Positions 16,962 through 27,018 of a stretch of 32,552 bases of DNA are shown in pieces. Source of the DNA: Deltaproteobacteria bacterium (GTDB lineage Bacteria > Desulfobacterota > Desulfobacteria > Desulfobacterales > Desulfosarcinaceae); the NCBI GenBank assembly GCA_021824175.1, contig JAKALP010000047.1, positions 1-32,552 of the forward strand, written 5' to 3'. The notes below the pieces were generated by a model. That model saw only the letters and a program-made list of their open reading frames with translations, did not search any database and was not told where the DNA came from. The translations under genes and the position numbers were made by a program. Positions within the stretch are counted from its first letter, which is position 1, and each line of letters begins with the position of its first letter.

Positions 16962-17678
16962 CTACTTGCTGATCAACGTTCCCACGCGTTCGCCGCGGGC
17001 CACCTTGATAATGCTGCCGGCTTTCTTGAGGTTGAAAACAACCAATGGCAAGCTGTTGTCCATGGCGAGAGATATGGCGGTCATATCCATCACCTTAAGC
17101 TGCCGCTCAAGTACCTCCATGTATGTGATGCTATCGATGAATTTAGCGTTTGCATGAATGACTGGGTCGGCATCATACAAACCATCCACCTTGGTCGCCT
17201 TGAGCAGCACCTGGGCATGAATCTCCTCGGCGCGCAGGACCGCTGCCGTATCGGTAGTAAAATAGGGGTTGCCGGTACCAGCCGCGAAGATAACCACGCG
17301 CCCTTTTTCCAGATGCCGCAAGGCACGGCGCAGGATATAAGGCTCGGCCACGGCGTGCATGGCAATGGCGCTCTGGACCCGGGTTTGAATCCCGGCTTTT
17401 TCCAGTGCATCCTGCAAAGCCAAACTGTTGATCACGGTCGCCAACATGCCCATGTGATCGGCAGCGGTGCGTTCCATGCCGAACGAGGTGGCTTTTACTC
17501 CCCGGAAGATATTGCCGCCGCCAACCACTACAGCCACTTCGATGCCAGCCAAATGGGTTTGTTTGATCTCGTCGGCGACGTAGGAAAGCATTTGGGGGGA
17601 GATCCCGAACTGCTGATCTCCCATTAATGCTTCACCGCTCAATTTGAGCAAAATCCTTTTGTACTGCGGTGAATCCAA
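16962..17678 (-). CDS. pyrH: Uridylate kinase (UMP kinase)
   Basis: A 238-aa hexameric bacterial UMP kinase of the amino-acid-kinase fold that makes UDP for nucleic acids and sugar nucleotides. Evidence: [10 protein letters not shown] at 11-20, [35 protein letters not shown], and D-G-L-Y-D-A-D-P. Length is normal. It starts one base after the tsf stop, a very tight junction, in the standard rpsB-tsf-pyrH-frr order. Confidence 0.97.
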   Translation of the reverse strand: MDSPQYKRILLKLSGEALMGDQQFGISPQMLSYVADEIKQTHLAGIEVAVVVGGGNIFRGVKATSFGMERTAADHMGMLATVINSLALQDALEKAGIQTRVQSAIAMHAVAEPYILRRALRHLEKGRVVIFAAGTGNPYFTTDTAAVLRAEEIHAQVLLKATKVDGLYDADPVIHANAKFIDSITYMEVLERQLKVMDMTAISLAMDNSLPLVVFNLKKAGSIIKVARGERVGTLISK

Positions 17679-17679
17679 A

Positions 17680-18279
17680 TTATTCAGCTCCTACTTGGAA
17701 GCGGGCGAACCGTTTGATAGTAATTTTCTCACCGGTTTTGGCGACTACTTCGTTGAGGTAATCGCTGATCGTCTTTTCAGGATCGCGCACATACGCCTGG
17801 TTCATCAGGCAACTATCCTTGTAGAACTTGTTGAGTTTGCCTTCGACGATCTTATCGAGCATCTTCTCAGGCTTGCCAGTCTCCAAAGCCTGGGCGCGGT
17901 AGATTTCTTTTTCACGGTTGATGACCGCTTGGGGCACATCCTCAGCCGTGATGCCCACTGGATTGGTGGCCGCGATATGCATGGCCACGTTTTTGGCGAA
18001 CTCAATGAAGGCGTCTGTTTTGGCCACGAAATCGGTTTCACAATCGACTTCCACCATCACGCCGATTTTGCCGCCCAAGTGAATATAGGATTGAATGGTG
18101 CCTTCACTGGTGGCTCTACCCGCGCGTTTGGCGGCGGTGGCCAAACCTTTCTTACGCAAAAAATCCACCGCTTTTTCCATATCGCCATCACAGGACGCCA
18201 GCGCTTCTTTGCAATCCATAATACCGGCTCCGGATTTCTCCCTGAGCGCCTTGACCATTGCTGCACTAATCTCTGCCAT
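17680..18279 (-). CDS. tsf: Elongation factor Ts
   Basis: A 199-aa nucleotide-exchange factor for EF-Tu. The N-terminal UBA-like region has [19 protein letters not shown] at 9-27. The EF-Tu contact motif [11 protein letters not shown] is near 80-90. At about 200 residues it is the short form of the protein (E. coli has 283), as found in many non-gamma bacteria, with only one core subdomain. It follows rpsB by 34 bp with AGGAG upstream of the ATG. Confidence 0.96.
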   Translation of the reverse strand: MAEISAAMVKALREKSGAGIMDCKEALASCDGDMEKAVDFLRKKGLATAAKRAGRATSEGTIQSYIHLGGKIGVMVEVDCETDFVAKTDAFIEFAKNVAMHIAATNPVGITAEDVPQAVINREKEIYRAQALETGKPEKMLDKIVEGKLNKFYKDSCLMNQAYVRDPEKTISDYLNEVVAKTGEKITIKRFARFQVGAE

Positions 18280-18313
18280 GATTGCTTATTCTCCTGCTGA
18301 TTCAGCTCTTATC

Positions 18314-19201
18314 TTATCGGGAAACCTTCATATTTTCTTCATCGATGTCTTGATCATCAGCGAATTCATCTCCAGTTTTGCGGATGATTTCAACGATGGG
18401 ACCCGTGGAGCCATCGGAAATGACCTTGCGCTCGCCAGGCTTGAGCTGGGCAGCGGCGGCTTCGATCTCCGTAACTTCGTCCACGGCTTTGTCGGCCTCG
18501 GCGGTTCGCTTCTCGGAAAAACGTTTTTGGCCATCGGCACATGCATCGGCAATGCGAGTAGTAACCAAGCGTATGGCCCGAATGGCGTCATCGTTGCCGG
18601 GAATGGCGAAATCTACCTCATCAGGATCACAGTTGGTGTCCACGATCGCCACAATTGGGATCCCCAGACGCCGGCCTTCGCGCACCGCGATGGCTTCGTT
18701 TTTGGGATCAATGATAAACATCGCACCCGGAAGTCGGTTCATATTGCGGATGCCGCCGAGGGTGCTGTCCAGTTTTTCGCGTTCCTTGGCCAGCTTGAGC
18801 CGTTCTTTTTTGGGAAAAAGATTGATGGAACCGTCGTTTTCAATGTTGTTGAGGTAGTTGAGCCGGTCGATGCTTTTTTTGATGGTCTGGAAATTGGTCA
18901 TCATACCACCTAACCAACGATTATGGACATAAAACATCTCACAGCGGTTGGCTTCTTCGTAAATGGCTTCCCGGGCCTGTTTCTTGGTGCCAACAAATAG
19001 AACCGATTTACCGGCCGCCACCGTATCCACGATAAAATCATACGCGGTCTTAAACATGCGCACGGTTTTCTGCAAATCGATGATGTAAATTCCGTTGCGC
19101 GCGCCGAAGATATACGGTTTCATTTTGGGGTTCCAGCGCTTGGTTTGATGTCCGAAATGAACCCCTGCTTCCAACAACTCTTTCATTGTCACGTAAGCCA
19201 T
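18314..19201 (-). CDS. rpsB: 30S ribosomal protein S2 with acidic C-terminal extension
   Basis: A 295-aa small-subunit protein needed late in 30S assembly and for S1 docking. Marks: [14 protein letters not shown] at 6-19, [29 protein letters not shown] and D-T-N-C-D-P. From about residue 228 the protein continues for some 65 extra residues, Ala/Glu-rich then strongly acidic ([13 protein letters not shown]), beyond the roughly 240-aa core. RBS AAAGGAG lies 5 nt before the ATG. It is the first gene of the long minus-strand series. Confidence 0.96.
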   Translation of the reverse strand: MAYVTMKELLEAGVHFGHQTKRWNPKMKPYIFGARNGIYIIDLQKTVRMFKTAYDFIVDTVAAGKSVLFVGTKKQAREAIYEEANRCEMFYVHNRWLGGMMTNFQTIKKSIDRLNYLNNIENDGSINLFPKKERLKLAKEREKLDSTLGGIRNMNRLPGAMFIIDPKNEAIAVREGRRLGIPIVAIVDTNCDPDEVDFAIPGNDDAIRAIRLVTTRIADACADGQKRFSEKRTAEADKAVDEVTEIEAAAAQLKPGERKVISDGSTGPIVEIIRKTGDEFADDQDIDEENMKVSR

Positions 19202-19322
19202 CGTTTACTCCTTTACGATTTGGTTTGGCATCCGTCCAATTCATCCCCGACTCCGACTTTCCCTTGAAAGCACCGGGAGCCCAGGTCCATGGACGTGAGG
19301 GTTAACGGTTAAAAACCTTGGA

Positions 19323-19351
19323 TTTCTAACAAATTGGTTCTCAATCTGCAA
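19323..19351 (-). promoter_or_regulatory. Candidate sigma-70 promoter for the rpsB operon
   Basis: On the minus strand TTGCAG (19346-19351) and TAGAAA (19323-19328) are 17 bp apart, about 120 bp upstream of the rpsB start. This would leave a leader of about 115 nt, where S2 autoregulation could act. The -10 match is only partial. Confidence 0.3.
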
Positions 19352-19383
19352 TAACTTTTTGTGCTGGATTGGCGCTCATTTTA

Positions 19384-20301
19384 TTAACTAATAAGTCGGT
19401 ACTCCGAGTTTCTTTGAAGCATGGCAACTCGGTCCTGCCCGCCTAGGTCCCGGTGGAACTCAGGCCGATTATAACCATCAAATTGCTGGATGATCTCCTG
19501 TACCGCCTCGCGCTGGTCAAAGCCAATCTCTATCAAAAGCCACCCCCCGGGTTTGAGATGTTTATATGCCTGATGGACAATGAGGCGGATCTCTTTTAGC
19601 CCGTCGGGCCCACCGTCTAAGGCACGCAATGGTTCAAAGTCCCGGATATCTGGTGATAGCCCGGCTATGTCGTTGCTGGCGATATATGGCGGATTGGTAA
19701 CGATGAGATCGAATTGGATGCAATTGCAGGAAACGGCCTCGAACCAGTTGGTAACAAAAAAATTGATGCTTTGTCCCACTCGATTAAGATTGGCATTCTG
19801 ACGCGCAGTTTGAATTGCCGCCCAGGAAATGTCGGAGGCCCAATACCGGCAAGTCGGACGCTCGTGTGCCAGAGCCACAATGATTGCGCCTGACCCTACC
19901 CCCAATTCAAGTATGTTCGCTTGGGCAGAATTGTCCCGGGCCGGAAGCAGCGACAGCGCCTTTTCCACTAAACACTCGGTATCCGGCCTGGGTATTAAGA
20001 CGCCAGCCGTGACATTGAACCTCAGGGACCAGAACTCTTTAAATCCCACGATGTACGCCACGGGCTCTTTTTGAATTCTTCGCTTGATCAGCAACTTGAA
20101 GTCGGCCAATTCGGCTTCATTCAACGGCTGGTCATGGCGCAGATAAAGATCGATGCGCTGGCATCGCAGGGCGTGGGCCAAGAGAATTTCAGCATCAATT
20201 CTGGGAGTATCCAGATCGTGCTGTTTAAAATAGGCCGTGGTCCATTGAAGTATTTTGAGCACGGTCCACGGAGGTAGGCCCGATTTTGCGTCATTGGGCA
20301 T
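19384..20301 (-). CDS. prmC: Peptide chain release factor N5-glutamine methyltransferase PrmC
   Basis: A 305-aa SAM-dependent enzyme that methylates the GGQ glutamine of RF1 and RF2. It has the SAM motif E-L-G-V-G-S-G at 132-138, the catalytic N-P-P-Y at 203-206, and the upstream I-P-R-P-D-T-E substrate-loop motif at 103-109. The N-terminal helical domain (about 1-90) is complete. Its start overlaps the end of prfA by 11 bases, so enzyme and substrate are translationally linked. The N-terminal start is supported only by the overlap; the RBS is weak. Confidence 0.95.
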   Translation of the reverse strand: MPNDAKSGLPPWTVLKILQWTTAYFKQHDLDTPRIDAEILLAHALRCQRIDLYLRHDQPLNEAELADFKLLIKRRIQKEPVAYIVGFKEFWSLRFNVTAGVLIPRPDTECLVEKALSLLPARDNSAQANILELGVGSGAIIVALAHERPTCRYWASDISWAAIQTARQNANLNRVGQSINFFVTNWFEAVSCNCIQFDLIVTNPPYIASNDIAGLSPDIRDFEPLRALDGGPDGLKEIRLIVHQAYKHLKPGGWLLIEIGFDQREAVQEIIQQFDGYNRPEFHRDLGGQDRVAMLQRNSEYRLIS

Positions 20302-21355
20302 TCTGTAAAGCCTGACTCTGATAATAGGCGATAAGACTATCTATAATTTCGTCAATATCCCCCTGCAAGATGCTATCCAGGCGGTAAAGGGTCAATCCAA
20401 TACGGTGATCAGTCATCCGGCCTTGGGGGAAATTGTAAGTTCGGATGCGCTCGCTGCGGTCGCCGCTGCCCACCTGATTTTTACGGTCCTGGGAGCGCTT
20501 GGCATCCTGTTCCTGGATCATTTTGTCCAGCAGACGCGCACGCAGTACTTTCAGAGCTTTGGCCTTGTTTTTATGCTGGGATTTTTCATCCTGGCAACTG
20601 ACCACCAGCCCCGTGGGCAAGTGAGTCACGCGCACGGCTGAATCGGTAGTGTTGACCGATTGGCCGCCGGGACCAGAAGAACGAAATACATCGATGCGCA
20701 ATTCACTGGGGTCGATCTGGACCTCTACATCTTCGGCCTCAGGCAACACAGCCACTGTAACGGCCGAAGTATGAATACGGCCCTGGGTCTCGGTAGTTGG
20801 CACCCGCTGAACTCGGTGGGTGCCGCTTTCGTATTTGAGTCGGCTGTAAGCACCTTTGCCTTTGACCAGAACGATGATCTCCTTCACGCCCCCCACTCCA
20901 GTGGAATGCAGATCCATGATCTCCATGGACCAGTGGCGGCTCTCGGCATATTTGTTGTACATTTTATACAGATCCGCAGCAAATAGGCCGGCCTCATCAC
21001 CGCCTGTACCAGCACGAATCTCCAGCAGGACGTTCTTTTCATCCAACGGGTCTTTAGGTATCAAAAGGTACTTGAGCTGTTCCTCAAGTTCCGCCTTGCG
21101 GGCCGTGAGCCGGTCAAACTCCTCCTTGGCCATGCTTTTAATTTCCGGGTCTGCATCCTTGAGCAATTCTAAGCTTTCGTCCAATTCCCGGTCTGTCTGT
21201 TTATAGATCCGGAAGACATTGACGATGTCGCTCAAGTCGGCATGTTCACGGGAATATTTTTGAAACGCGCCCCGGTCCTGCAGCACCTTGGGATCGCTCA
21301 ATAACTGCTCCAGTTGGCAGAATCGCTCTTCGACACCCGCTAATTTATCAAACAT
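20291..21355 (-). CDS. prfA: Peptide chain release factor 1
   Basis: A 354-aa class I release factor that reads UAA and UAG. G-G-Q at 230-232 in [10 protein letters not shown] triggers peptidyl-tRNA hydrolysis. The codon-reading tripeptide is P186-T-T188 in [10 protein letters not shown], of the RF1 PxT type rather than the SPF of RF2. The length and the absence of a programmed frameshift also support RF1. A GC-rich hairpin lies about 17 nt before its ATG. It sits between rpmE and prmC, a common order. Confidence 0.97.
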   Translation of the reverse strand: MFDKLAGVEERFCQLEQLLSDPKVLQDRGAFQKYSREHADLSDIVNVFRIYKQTDRELDESLELLKDADPEIKSMAKEEFDRLTARKAELEEQLKYLLIPKDPLDEKNVLLEIRAGTGGDEAGLFAADLYKMYNKYAESRHWSMEIMDLHSTGVGGVKEIIVLVKGKGAYSRLKYESGTHRVQRVPTTETQGRIHTSAVTVAVLPEAEDVEVQIDPSELRIDVFRSSGPGGQSVNTTDSAVRVTHLPTGLVVSCQDEKSQHKNKAKALKVLRARLLDKMIQEQDAKRSQDRKNQVGSGDRSERIRTYNFPQGRMTDHRIGLTLYRLDSILQGDIDEIIDSLIAYYQSQALQNAQ

Positions 21356-21371
21356 TGTTTATATCGCCCTG

Positions 21372-21389
21372 CCCGCCTTTATCGGCGGG
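21372..21389 (-). promoter_or_regulatory. Hairpin just upstream of the prfA start
   Basis: A perfect 6-bp stem, CCCGCC/GGCGGG with a 6-nt loop, sits 16 nt before the prfA start codon and next to the likely Shine-Dalgarno AGGGCG. It could affect prfA translation; there is no direct evidence. Confidence 0.3.
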
Positions 21390-21425
21390 GAGACAGTATT
21401 AAAAAATTACCTTGCCCAGAACGCA

Positions 21426-21457
21426 TCAAGCTGCCACCCGGTGGGTTGGCAGCTTGA
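21426..21457 (-). repeat. Perfect 11-bp inverted repeat between rpmE and prfA
   Basis: Arms TCAAGCTGCCA (21426-21436) and TGGCAGCTTGA (21447-21457) are perfectly complementary around a 10-nt loop that can add a CCC/GGG pairing. It lies 35 bp beyond the rpmE stop on the minus strand. No T-run follows within about 20 nt (T6 only at about 21403), so it is not a standard intrinsic terminator. It may be an attenuating or processing hairpin. Confidence 0.6.
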
Positions 21458-21491
21458 CAACGTGCCTCCGGCTTGACCGGGGCTTGTGGCG

Positions 21492-21713
21492 CTACTTTTT
21501 GTCTTGGTTGTTTTTAAAATTGGCGTACTTTTTCCGGAACCGCTCAACGCGTCCGGCTGTGTCCACCAATTTCTGCTTGCCCGTGAAAAAAGGATGGCAC
21601 TGGGAACAAATTTCAACGGAAATCTCTTTTTTGGTCGATCCGACCTCAATGGTATTGCCACAGGCACACTTGATGGCCGTTTCATGGTACTCTGGATGGA
21701 TACCTGTTTTCAT
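21492..21713 (-). CDS. rpmE: 50S ribosomal protein L31, zinc-binding form
   Basis: A 73-aa L31. It is the zinc-binding (C+) form, with four cysteines, C16-x-C18 and C36-x-x-C39, suited to one zinc. The start M-K-x-G-I-H-P-E-Y and the block [21 protein letters not shown] are diagnostic. The tail (N-N-Q-D-K-K) is slightly longer than in E. coli. It follows rho by 24 bp. RBS AGGGGG is about 12 nt before the ATG. Confidence 0.96.
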   Translation of the reverse strand: MKTGIHPEYHETAIKCACGNTIEVGSTKKEISVEICSQCHPFFTGKQKLVDTAGRVERFRKKYANFKNNQDKK

Positions 21714-21737
21714 TGTTATTTCAACCCCCTATAAGTA

Positions 21738-22985
21738 TTAGGCATTCATGGATTCTAAAAAGTCTTTATTATCTCTGGTTCCTTGCATTTTATCAAGTAT
21801 AAATTCCAGAGCATCGGCCGGATTGAGGGAAGCGAGCAGCTTGCGAATGATCCAGACCCGATTCAGAGTCTGCTCATCCAGTAACAGCTCTTCCTTACGG
21901 GTGCCCGATTTCTTGATGTCAATGGCCGGGAAAATGCGCTTGTCAGCCAACCTGCGATCCAATTGTATTTCCAGGTTGCCGGTGCCCTTGAACTCTTCGA
22001 AAATCACTTCGTCCATGCGACTGCCGGTATCGATCAGGGCGGTCGCGATAATCGTCAGACTGCCACCTTCCTCAATATTGCGGGCCGCGCCAAAAAAACG
22101 CTTGGGACGTTGCAAGGCATTGGAATCTACGCCACCGGAAAGAATTTTGCCTGAAGGCGGCATGACGGAATTGTAAGCGCGCGCTAGTCGAGTGATGCTG
22201 TCGAGCAATATGACAACGTTCTTCTTGTGCTCGACAAGCCGTTTGGCTTTTTCAATGACCATCTCTGCAACCTGAACATGCCGTTCAGCCGGTTCGTCAA
22301 AAGTAGAGCTGATGACCTCGCCTTTGACGGAACGTTGCATATCGGTCACTTCTTCAGGACGTTCATCGATGAGCAGAACAAACAAGGTGATGTCTTTATG
22401 GTTTTTTGTGATGCTGTTGGCGATATTTTGCAGCAACATGGTTTTACCGGAGCGCGGCGGTGACACGATCAAACCGCGCTGCCCGAAACCCACCGGCGTC
22501 AAAAGATCCATGATGCGGGCCGAGTAGTTTTCGGCATCTGTTTCTAGGTTAATTTTGCGGTTGGGGTAGAGAGGCGTAAGGTTGTCGAAAAGAATTTTCT
22601 CGCGGGTGATTTCTGGATCTTCGTAGTTGATTGCCTCAACTTTGAGCAGCGCAAAATAGCGCTCCGATTCTTTGGGCTGGCGGATCTGACCGGAAACGGT
22701 GTCGCCCGTGCGGATGTTAAAGCGCCGGATTTGTGAGGGCGAGACATAAATATCATCGGGACCGGGCAAATAGTTGTAACTAGGCGCCCGCAAAAAACCG
22801 AATCCATCAGGCAATATTTCGAGCGTCCCTTCTCCATAAATCAGACCGTTTTTCTCAATCTGGGCCTGAAGCAAAGCGAAGATCAGCTCCTGCTTGCGCA
22901 TGCCGGCATAGCCGTCGATCTTCAACTTTTTGGCCATAGTGGTCAACTCATTGATTTTCATGTTCTTTAATTCGGAAACATTCAT
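21738..22985 (-). CDS. rho: Transcription termination factor Rho
   Basis: A 415-aa hexameric RNA helicase that ends transcription. In order: an N-terminal helical Rho_N region (1-45), the RNA-binding cold-shock-like domain with G-F-G-F-L-R at 61-66, a Walker A S-P-P-R-S-G-K-T at 175-182, the Walker B region [11 protein letters not shown], the Q-loop [13 protein letters not shown] and the R-loop F-K-G-T-G-N. Length is normal, without inserts. RBS GGAG lies about 7 nt before the ATG. A likely promoter is about 290 nt upstream, leaving a long leader as in other rho genes that are autoregulated. Confidence 0.97.
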   Translation of the reverse strand: MNVSELKNMKINELTTMAKKLKIDGYAGMRKQELIFALLQAQIEKNGLIYGEGTLEILPDGFGFLRAPSYNYLPGPDDIYVSPSQIRRFNIRTGDTVSGQIRQPKESERYFALLKVEAINYEDPEITREKILFDNLTPLYPNRKINLETDAENYSARIMDLLTPVGFGQRGLIVSPPRSGKTMLLQNIANSITKNHKDITLFVLLIDERPEEVTDMQRSVKGEVISSTFDEPAERHVQVAEMVIEKAKRLVEHKKNVVILLDSITRLARAYNSVMPPSGKILSGGVDSNALQRPKRFFGAARNIEEGGSLTIIATALIDTGSRMDEVIFEEFKGTGNLEIQLDRRLADKRIFPAIDIKKSGTRKEELLLDEQTLNRVWIIRKLLASLNPADALEFILDKMQGTRDNKDFLESMNA

Positions 22986-23537
22986 TGAACGCTCTCCATT
23001 ACGATGTCTTTACCTGATTATCTTGTGATGGCGAACAGAAAACCTGATGCGGCCATCTCTATCGGCAAGCAAAAGACCTGCTCCAAGAAAAACCGGACGT
23101 TCGAAACCCTTTCCAACCGCACAATGGTACCAACATTTTCCAGATATCCGGGTAGTTCGCCCTTCCATGGATGGTGGAACACTTGATGGCGATGGAGGAA
23201 TATGATGTTACATATTTTATGGAGAAAATTGCTTCCGAATTCTCTCCAAAAGGGCGGGTTCCAATAAGTCGTTATCATGATTATATCAGGGTATTCCGAC
23301 TGTCAAGCCAAATTTTGTTCGGAACGTTGCATATATAAACGCCGAATGTAATTCACTATTATTTGATATGAATAGCTATCCAGAGACTCCCCATGGATAG
23401 TCTTATCGGCCCATTTGCGTATGAGTTTAATAAACTTTTTGAGTCCGCCTTGCTTCGCCTTGCTTATTTAATAGGAGAATAAAACAGGTTATAGGAAATA
23501 ATGTATTGGCTGGTGCCATCCAAGATAGGATTCAATC
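22986..23537. other. Long intergenic gap: rho leader and adk downstream region
   Basis: This 552-bp stretch between adk and rho shows no convincing gene. An 86-codon minus-strand frame (23018-23278) ends 32 nt before rho but starts at the predicted transcription start, has no RBS, and its residue composition looks random. The region nearest rho is probably untranslated leader RNA. The part from about 23310 to 23537 is AT-rich spacer before the adk terminator. Confidence 0.5.
23280..23306 (-). promoter_or_regulatory. Candidate rho promoter
   Basis: On the minus strand a perfect TTGACA (23301-23306) and a perfect TATAAT (23280-23285) are separated by 15 bp, shorter than the preferred 17. Transcription would start near 23273, giving a leader of about 290 nt before the rho ATG at 22985. 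Confidence 0.55.
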
Positions 23538-23576
23538 AAAAAAAGAAACCCACGACGACGGTGCGTCATGGGTTTC
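23538..23576 (-). terminator. Intrinsic terminator after adk
   Basis: On the minus strand GAAACCCA pairs with TGGGTTTC, with an inner GACG/CGTC stem. The hairpin is followed directly by seven T residues (the A-run 23538-23544 on the plus strand). It lies about 40 bp beyond the adk stop. Confidence 0.85.
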
Positions 23577-23601
23577 GTTATTATGCTATCGCTCGCGCAT
23601 G

Positions 23602-24326
<725 letters not shown>

Positions 24327-24388
24327 TTATAAAGAGAGCGACTATTATCAAAAGAAACGATGGTGTCAACCCAATTTTAAAAATTGAG

Positions 24389-24417
24389 TTGCATTCCCAT
24401 AAAGTTGTGTGTATAAG
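24389..24417 (+). promoter_or_regulatory. Candidate promoter for rpsU
   Basis: TTGCAT (24389-24394) and TATAAG (24412-24417) are separated by exactly 17 bp in the divergent adk-rpsU gap. Transcription would begin near 24424, about 70 nt before the rpsU start. Confidence 0.45.
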
Positions 24418-24491
24418 CCGACTCTCATCAAAATAGATGATTCAATCACTAACATCCAAATATATGGATGGAACGAAGGGGGCGAGTCAGG

Positions 24492-24698
24492 TTGAAGGCC
24501 ATTACGGTTAAGGTTCAAGACAATGATCTTGAAAAAGCCATGCGGATCTTGAAGAAAAAGATTCAAAACGACGGGCTTTTTAAACGGCTGAAACTGAAAA
24601 AAAGTTATGAAAAGCCGAGCGAATACCGTCGCCGCAAAGCGCGCGAAGCGCTTCGCCGGCAACGCATTGCCGCCGCGCGCCGCAAAAGAGTGCGCTAA
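24492..24698 (+). CDS. rpsU: 30S ribosomal protein S21
   Basis: A small basic ribosomal protein of 68 aa, involved in initiation on the 30S subunit. Marks: V-K-V-Q-D-N-D-L-E-K-A-M-R-I-L-K-K-K-I-Q near the start, G-L-F-K-R-L-K, Y-E-K-P-S-E-Y-R-R-R-K, and an Arg/Lys-rich tail. I prefer the TTG start at 24492, giving (M)KAITVKV, because AAGGGGG lies about 10 nt upstream and the family starts there. The ATG at 24468 would add 8 residues and has no RBS. A terminator follows 22 nt after the stop. Confidence 0.93.
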   Translation: MKAITVKVQDNDLEKAMRILKKKIQNDGLFKRLKLKKSYEKPSEYRRRKAREALRRQRIAAARRKRVR

Positions 24699-24720
24699 GT
24701 CGAATTTCTGATTGTTATAA

Positions 24721-24757
24721 AACCCGGCTCTCACTCATGGTGAGTCCGGGTTTTTTT
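24721..24757 (+). terminator. Intrinsic terminator after rpsU
   Basis: AACCCGG pairs with CCGGGTT and inner CTCAC with GTGAG around a TCATG loop. The stem runs directly into seven T residues. It is placed 22 nt after the rpsU stop and just before folC. Confidence 0.92.
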
Positions 24758-24770
24758 CATGGAGCAGCCC

Positions 24771-26069
24771 ATGGCATCCAATGAATACAAAGACTGCCTC
24801 GAGAAAATGTTCCGGCTTCATCGGTTTGGTATCAAGCTAGGGCTGGACACCATCCGGGCCATGTTGGCCGCCCTGGGCAATCCCCAAGATCATTTTCAAT
24901 GCATTCATATCGCCGGCACCAACGGCAAAGGTTCCGTGGCCGCAATGCTTTCGACGATCTTGAAAACCGCCGGTTATAAGGTAGGCCGCTATACCTCTCC
25001 CCACCTGGAAAGCTTCAATGAAAGAATCTGCATCAACGATGAGCCCATCGATGATGCATGCGTGGTTCGGTCCTGCCAGCGCTCCATGGCCGTACAGGGT
25101 TTGGAACGGCAACCGACCTTTTTTGAGTTTACCACCGCCATGGCGCTGGACGAATTCAGCCGCCATCAGGTGCAATGGGCCGTCATCGAGACCGGCATGG
25201 GTGGCCGTCTGGATGCCACCAATATATTGACTCCGGCCCTATCAATCATCACCAATATTTCCCTGGAACACCGCAATTACCTTGGCCGGGACATTGCTAC
25301 CATTGCCGGTGAGAAAGCCGGCATCATCAAGCCTGGTGTGCCGGTAATTACCGGGGTGCACCAGCAGGCGGCCCGGAAGGCCATTGAGCGACAGGCATTG
25401 GTGAATCAGGCCACGGTTTATTGGTATGGCAAGGAGTTTCGCAGTCGGCGAGCATCCACCGGCCGTTTTCATTACAATGGAGTACGAAACAGCTGGCGTG
25501 GTTTACAACTCGGGTTGATTGGGGATCACCAGATAGAAAACACCTCACTGGTATTGGCGGCCTGCGAGCAACTTATGGCCCAGGGTAGTGTTAATCTCAC
25601 CGAAGACCACATCCGCAGCGGTATAAAGAACACCCGCTGGCCGGGCCGCCTCGAAGTGGTCTTGTCCGAACCCCTGGTCATCCTGGACGGTGCCCATAAT
25701 CTCATGTCGGCCCGCGTTTTGGGGCGTCATTTAAGTCGGTATTACAATAACAGAAAAATTACCCTAGTCGTAGGCATCCTAGATGACAAGCCGTATCGAA
25801 ATATCCTTAAAGATCTCCTTGCCCCTTGCCACCGGGTCATTATCACCCAACCTAAAATCGACCGGGCCATCCCTGCCCCTCGTCTGGCATCGGTTGCCGC
25901 GACCCTGCACCCCCAAATCGAAATCAAGGAAGATGTGGGAGCGGCCCTGATTCATGCGTTGACCACCTGTGGCAACGACGAGGTGATCTGTGTGGCCGGA
26001 TCATTATATGTGGTCGGTGAAGCAAAAACCGCCTTAAGAGAATGGCGGACAAGATCAACGGATCAGTGA
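24771..26069 (+). CDS. folC: Bifunctional folylpolyglutamate / dihydrofolate synthase
   Basis: A 432-aa Mur-ligase-type ATP-dependent enzyme that adds glutamate to dihydropteroate and tetrahydrofolate. The P-loop G-T-N-G-K-G-S is at 49-55. Other marks are Y-T-S-P-H-L-E-S-F-N-E-R-I, F-F-E-F-T-T-A-M-A, E-T-G-M-G-G-R-L-D-A-T-N, and the C-terminal-domain I-L-D-G-A-H-N. I chose ATG 24771 because GGAG lies 6 nt upstream; the ATG at 24759 falls at the end of the terminator T-run and has no RBS. How it is transcribed past the terminator is not evident; the promoter may lie in the short gap. tRNA-Arg follows 57 bp downstream. Confidence 0.95.
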   Translation: MASNEYKDCLEKMFRLHRFGIKLGLDTIRAMLAALGNPQDHFQCIHIAGTNGKGSVAAMLSTILKTAGYKVGRYTSPHLESFNERICINDEPIDDACVVRSCQRSMAVQGLERQPTFFEFTTAMALDEFSRHQVQWAVIETGMGGRLDATNILTPALSIITNISLEHRNYLGRDIATIAGEKAGIIKPGVPVITGVHQQAARKAIERQALVNQATVYWYGKEFRSRRASTGRFHYNGVRNSWRGLQLGLIGDHQIENTSLVLAACEQLMAQGSVNLTEDHIRSGIKNTRWPGRLEVVLSEPLVILDGAHNLMSARVLGRHLSRYYNNRKITLVVGILDDKPYRNILKDLLAPCHRVIITQPKIDRAIPAPRLASVAATLHPQIEIKEDVGAALIHALTTCGNDEVICVAGSLYVVGEAKTALREWRTRSTDQ

Positions 26070-26085
26070 ATTGAAACTTCTTCCC

Positions 26086-26114
26086 TTGACTTGAAAAGGC
26101 AGATCCTTTAATTT
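26086..26114 (+). promoter_or_regulatory. Candidate tRNA promoter
   Basis: TTGACT (26086-26091) and TAATTT (26109-26114), spaced by 17 bp, would start transcription a few bases before the tRNA 5' end at 26127. The -10 match is weak but the geometry is good. Confidence 0.4.
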
Positions 26115-26126
26115 GCATCGCACTAA

Positions 26127-26202
26127 GCGCCCGTAGCTCAGTGGATAGAGCACCAGCCTCCGGAGCTGGGTGTCGCGCGTTCGATCCGCGCCGGGCGCAC
26201 CA
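26127..26202 (+). tRNA. tRNA-Arg (anticodon CCG)
   Basis: A complete 76-nt cloverleaf. The acceptor stem is GCGCCCG with CGGGCGC. The D-arm contains AGCTCAGTGGATAGAGC. The anticodon stem is CCAGC/GCTGG around the loop CTCCGGA (anticodon CCG, reading CGG). The T-arm contains GTTCGATCC. The discriminator is A, and the terminal CCA is encoded (26200-26202). It reads Arg codon CGG. Confidence 0.97.
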
Positions 26203-26668
26203 GGTATTAGAACAAGAGCAGAGTGTGAAAATCCTAACCCCATTTTTAATGTAAATTGTTGGCTTTCCCCACATCATACCCGACATGCCCCATCATAAGA
26301 GAAGCTCCAAGTAGCCCCCAGGGCTTTGAGGTGGCAGCCAAATCCCACATCGTTATAACGACCAAACATAAACGGGAGAACCCACATCGACTCTATTAAG
26401 GATTCTGATCGAGCACATAAGAGATGAAGCGGTACCTGGTGGGAAGGTAAACGGAGAACAATTATAAAATCGCGTTCGGCTTCACGAAGGTTTTGATAAA
26501 ATCAGAATTCCCGAGTATAAAATTCAACTGAACTAAACTTCGCCGTCAAAACCGGATCAAGCAACCCGGGTGTTTGAATTTGCTCCGATAGCTGTAAACC
26601 AGTTGAAAAGTATTGAATAAAGCGACCTGATGAGAGCACGAGTTCTGCGCGGATAGAAAAGCAACATA
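26203..26668. other. AT-richer gap downstream of tRNA-Arg
   Basis: No gene or clear regulatory structure is visible. The base composition is lower in GC than the flanking genes, as is the small ORF that follows. I found no second copy of the tRNA 3' end in the window, so integration at the tRNA is only a possibility. Confidence 0.4.
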
Positions 26669-26983
26669 ATGTATGAAAGGGTGCATTCACCAATGCAAAC
26701 TTTCGACCCCCCCTGCTTGAAAATCCTTGGACTACTCTACGCCCTACCTGGAGAGCCCATTCCCGATTCAAACCGCGATGATGCATTCTACTTACTTAAA
26801 CATTTTGGCTTTATTAACGAAACAAAAGAAGAATGCAAGATTACACCAATCGGCACGGCCTATTACCTTGCACAAATGTATATTAGAGAGCTAGAGGCCA
26901 TGTTCAAGATCCATCGCAAAGCTCAGGCTCGATCAGAGCCTAAACGACGTTTTGCGGATTTGGATATTTGTTGGTTTGATTGA
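26669..26983 (+). CDS. Orphan 104-aa protein, winged-helix-like
   Basis: I do not recognise this protein. It is soluble, with an N-terminal helical region (L-K-I-L-G-L-L-Y-A-L-P), then D-D-A-F-Y-L-L-K-H-F-G-F-I-N and C-K-I-T-P-I-G-T-A-Y-Y-L-A, a helix-turn-strand pattern compatible with a winged-helix domain, and a basic C-terminus. The start is uncertain: ATG 26669 or ATG 26693, neither with a good RBS. It stands alone on the plus strand in an AT-richer patch between tRNA-Arg and the lipid-sugar cluster, convergent with the latter, so recent acquisition is plausible. It could also be a chance ORF. Confidence 0.45.
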   Translation: MYERVHSPMQTFDPPCLKILGLLYALPGEPIPDSNRDDAFYLLKHFGFINETKEECKITPIGTAYYLAQMYIRELEAMFKIHRKAQARSEPKRRFADLDICWFD

Positions 26984-27018
26984 AAATATGCCACCGGGAG
27001 ATATCCAGCTTGCAGAAG

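Noticed and set aside
23018-23278. 86-codon frame in the rho leader
   Set aside because: Starts at the predicted transcription start without an RBS and has no recognisable domain; likely chance.
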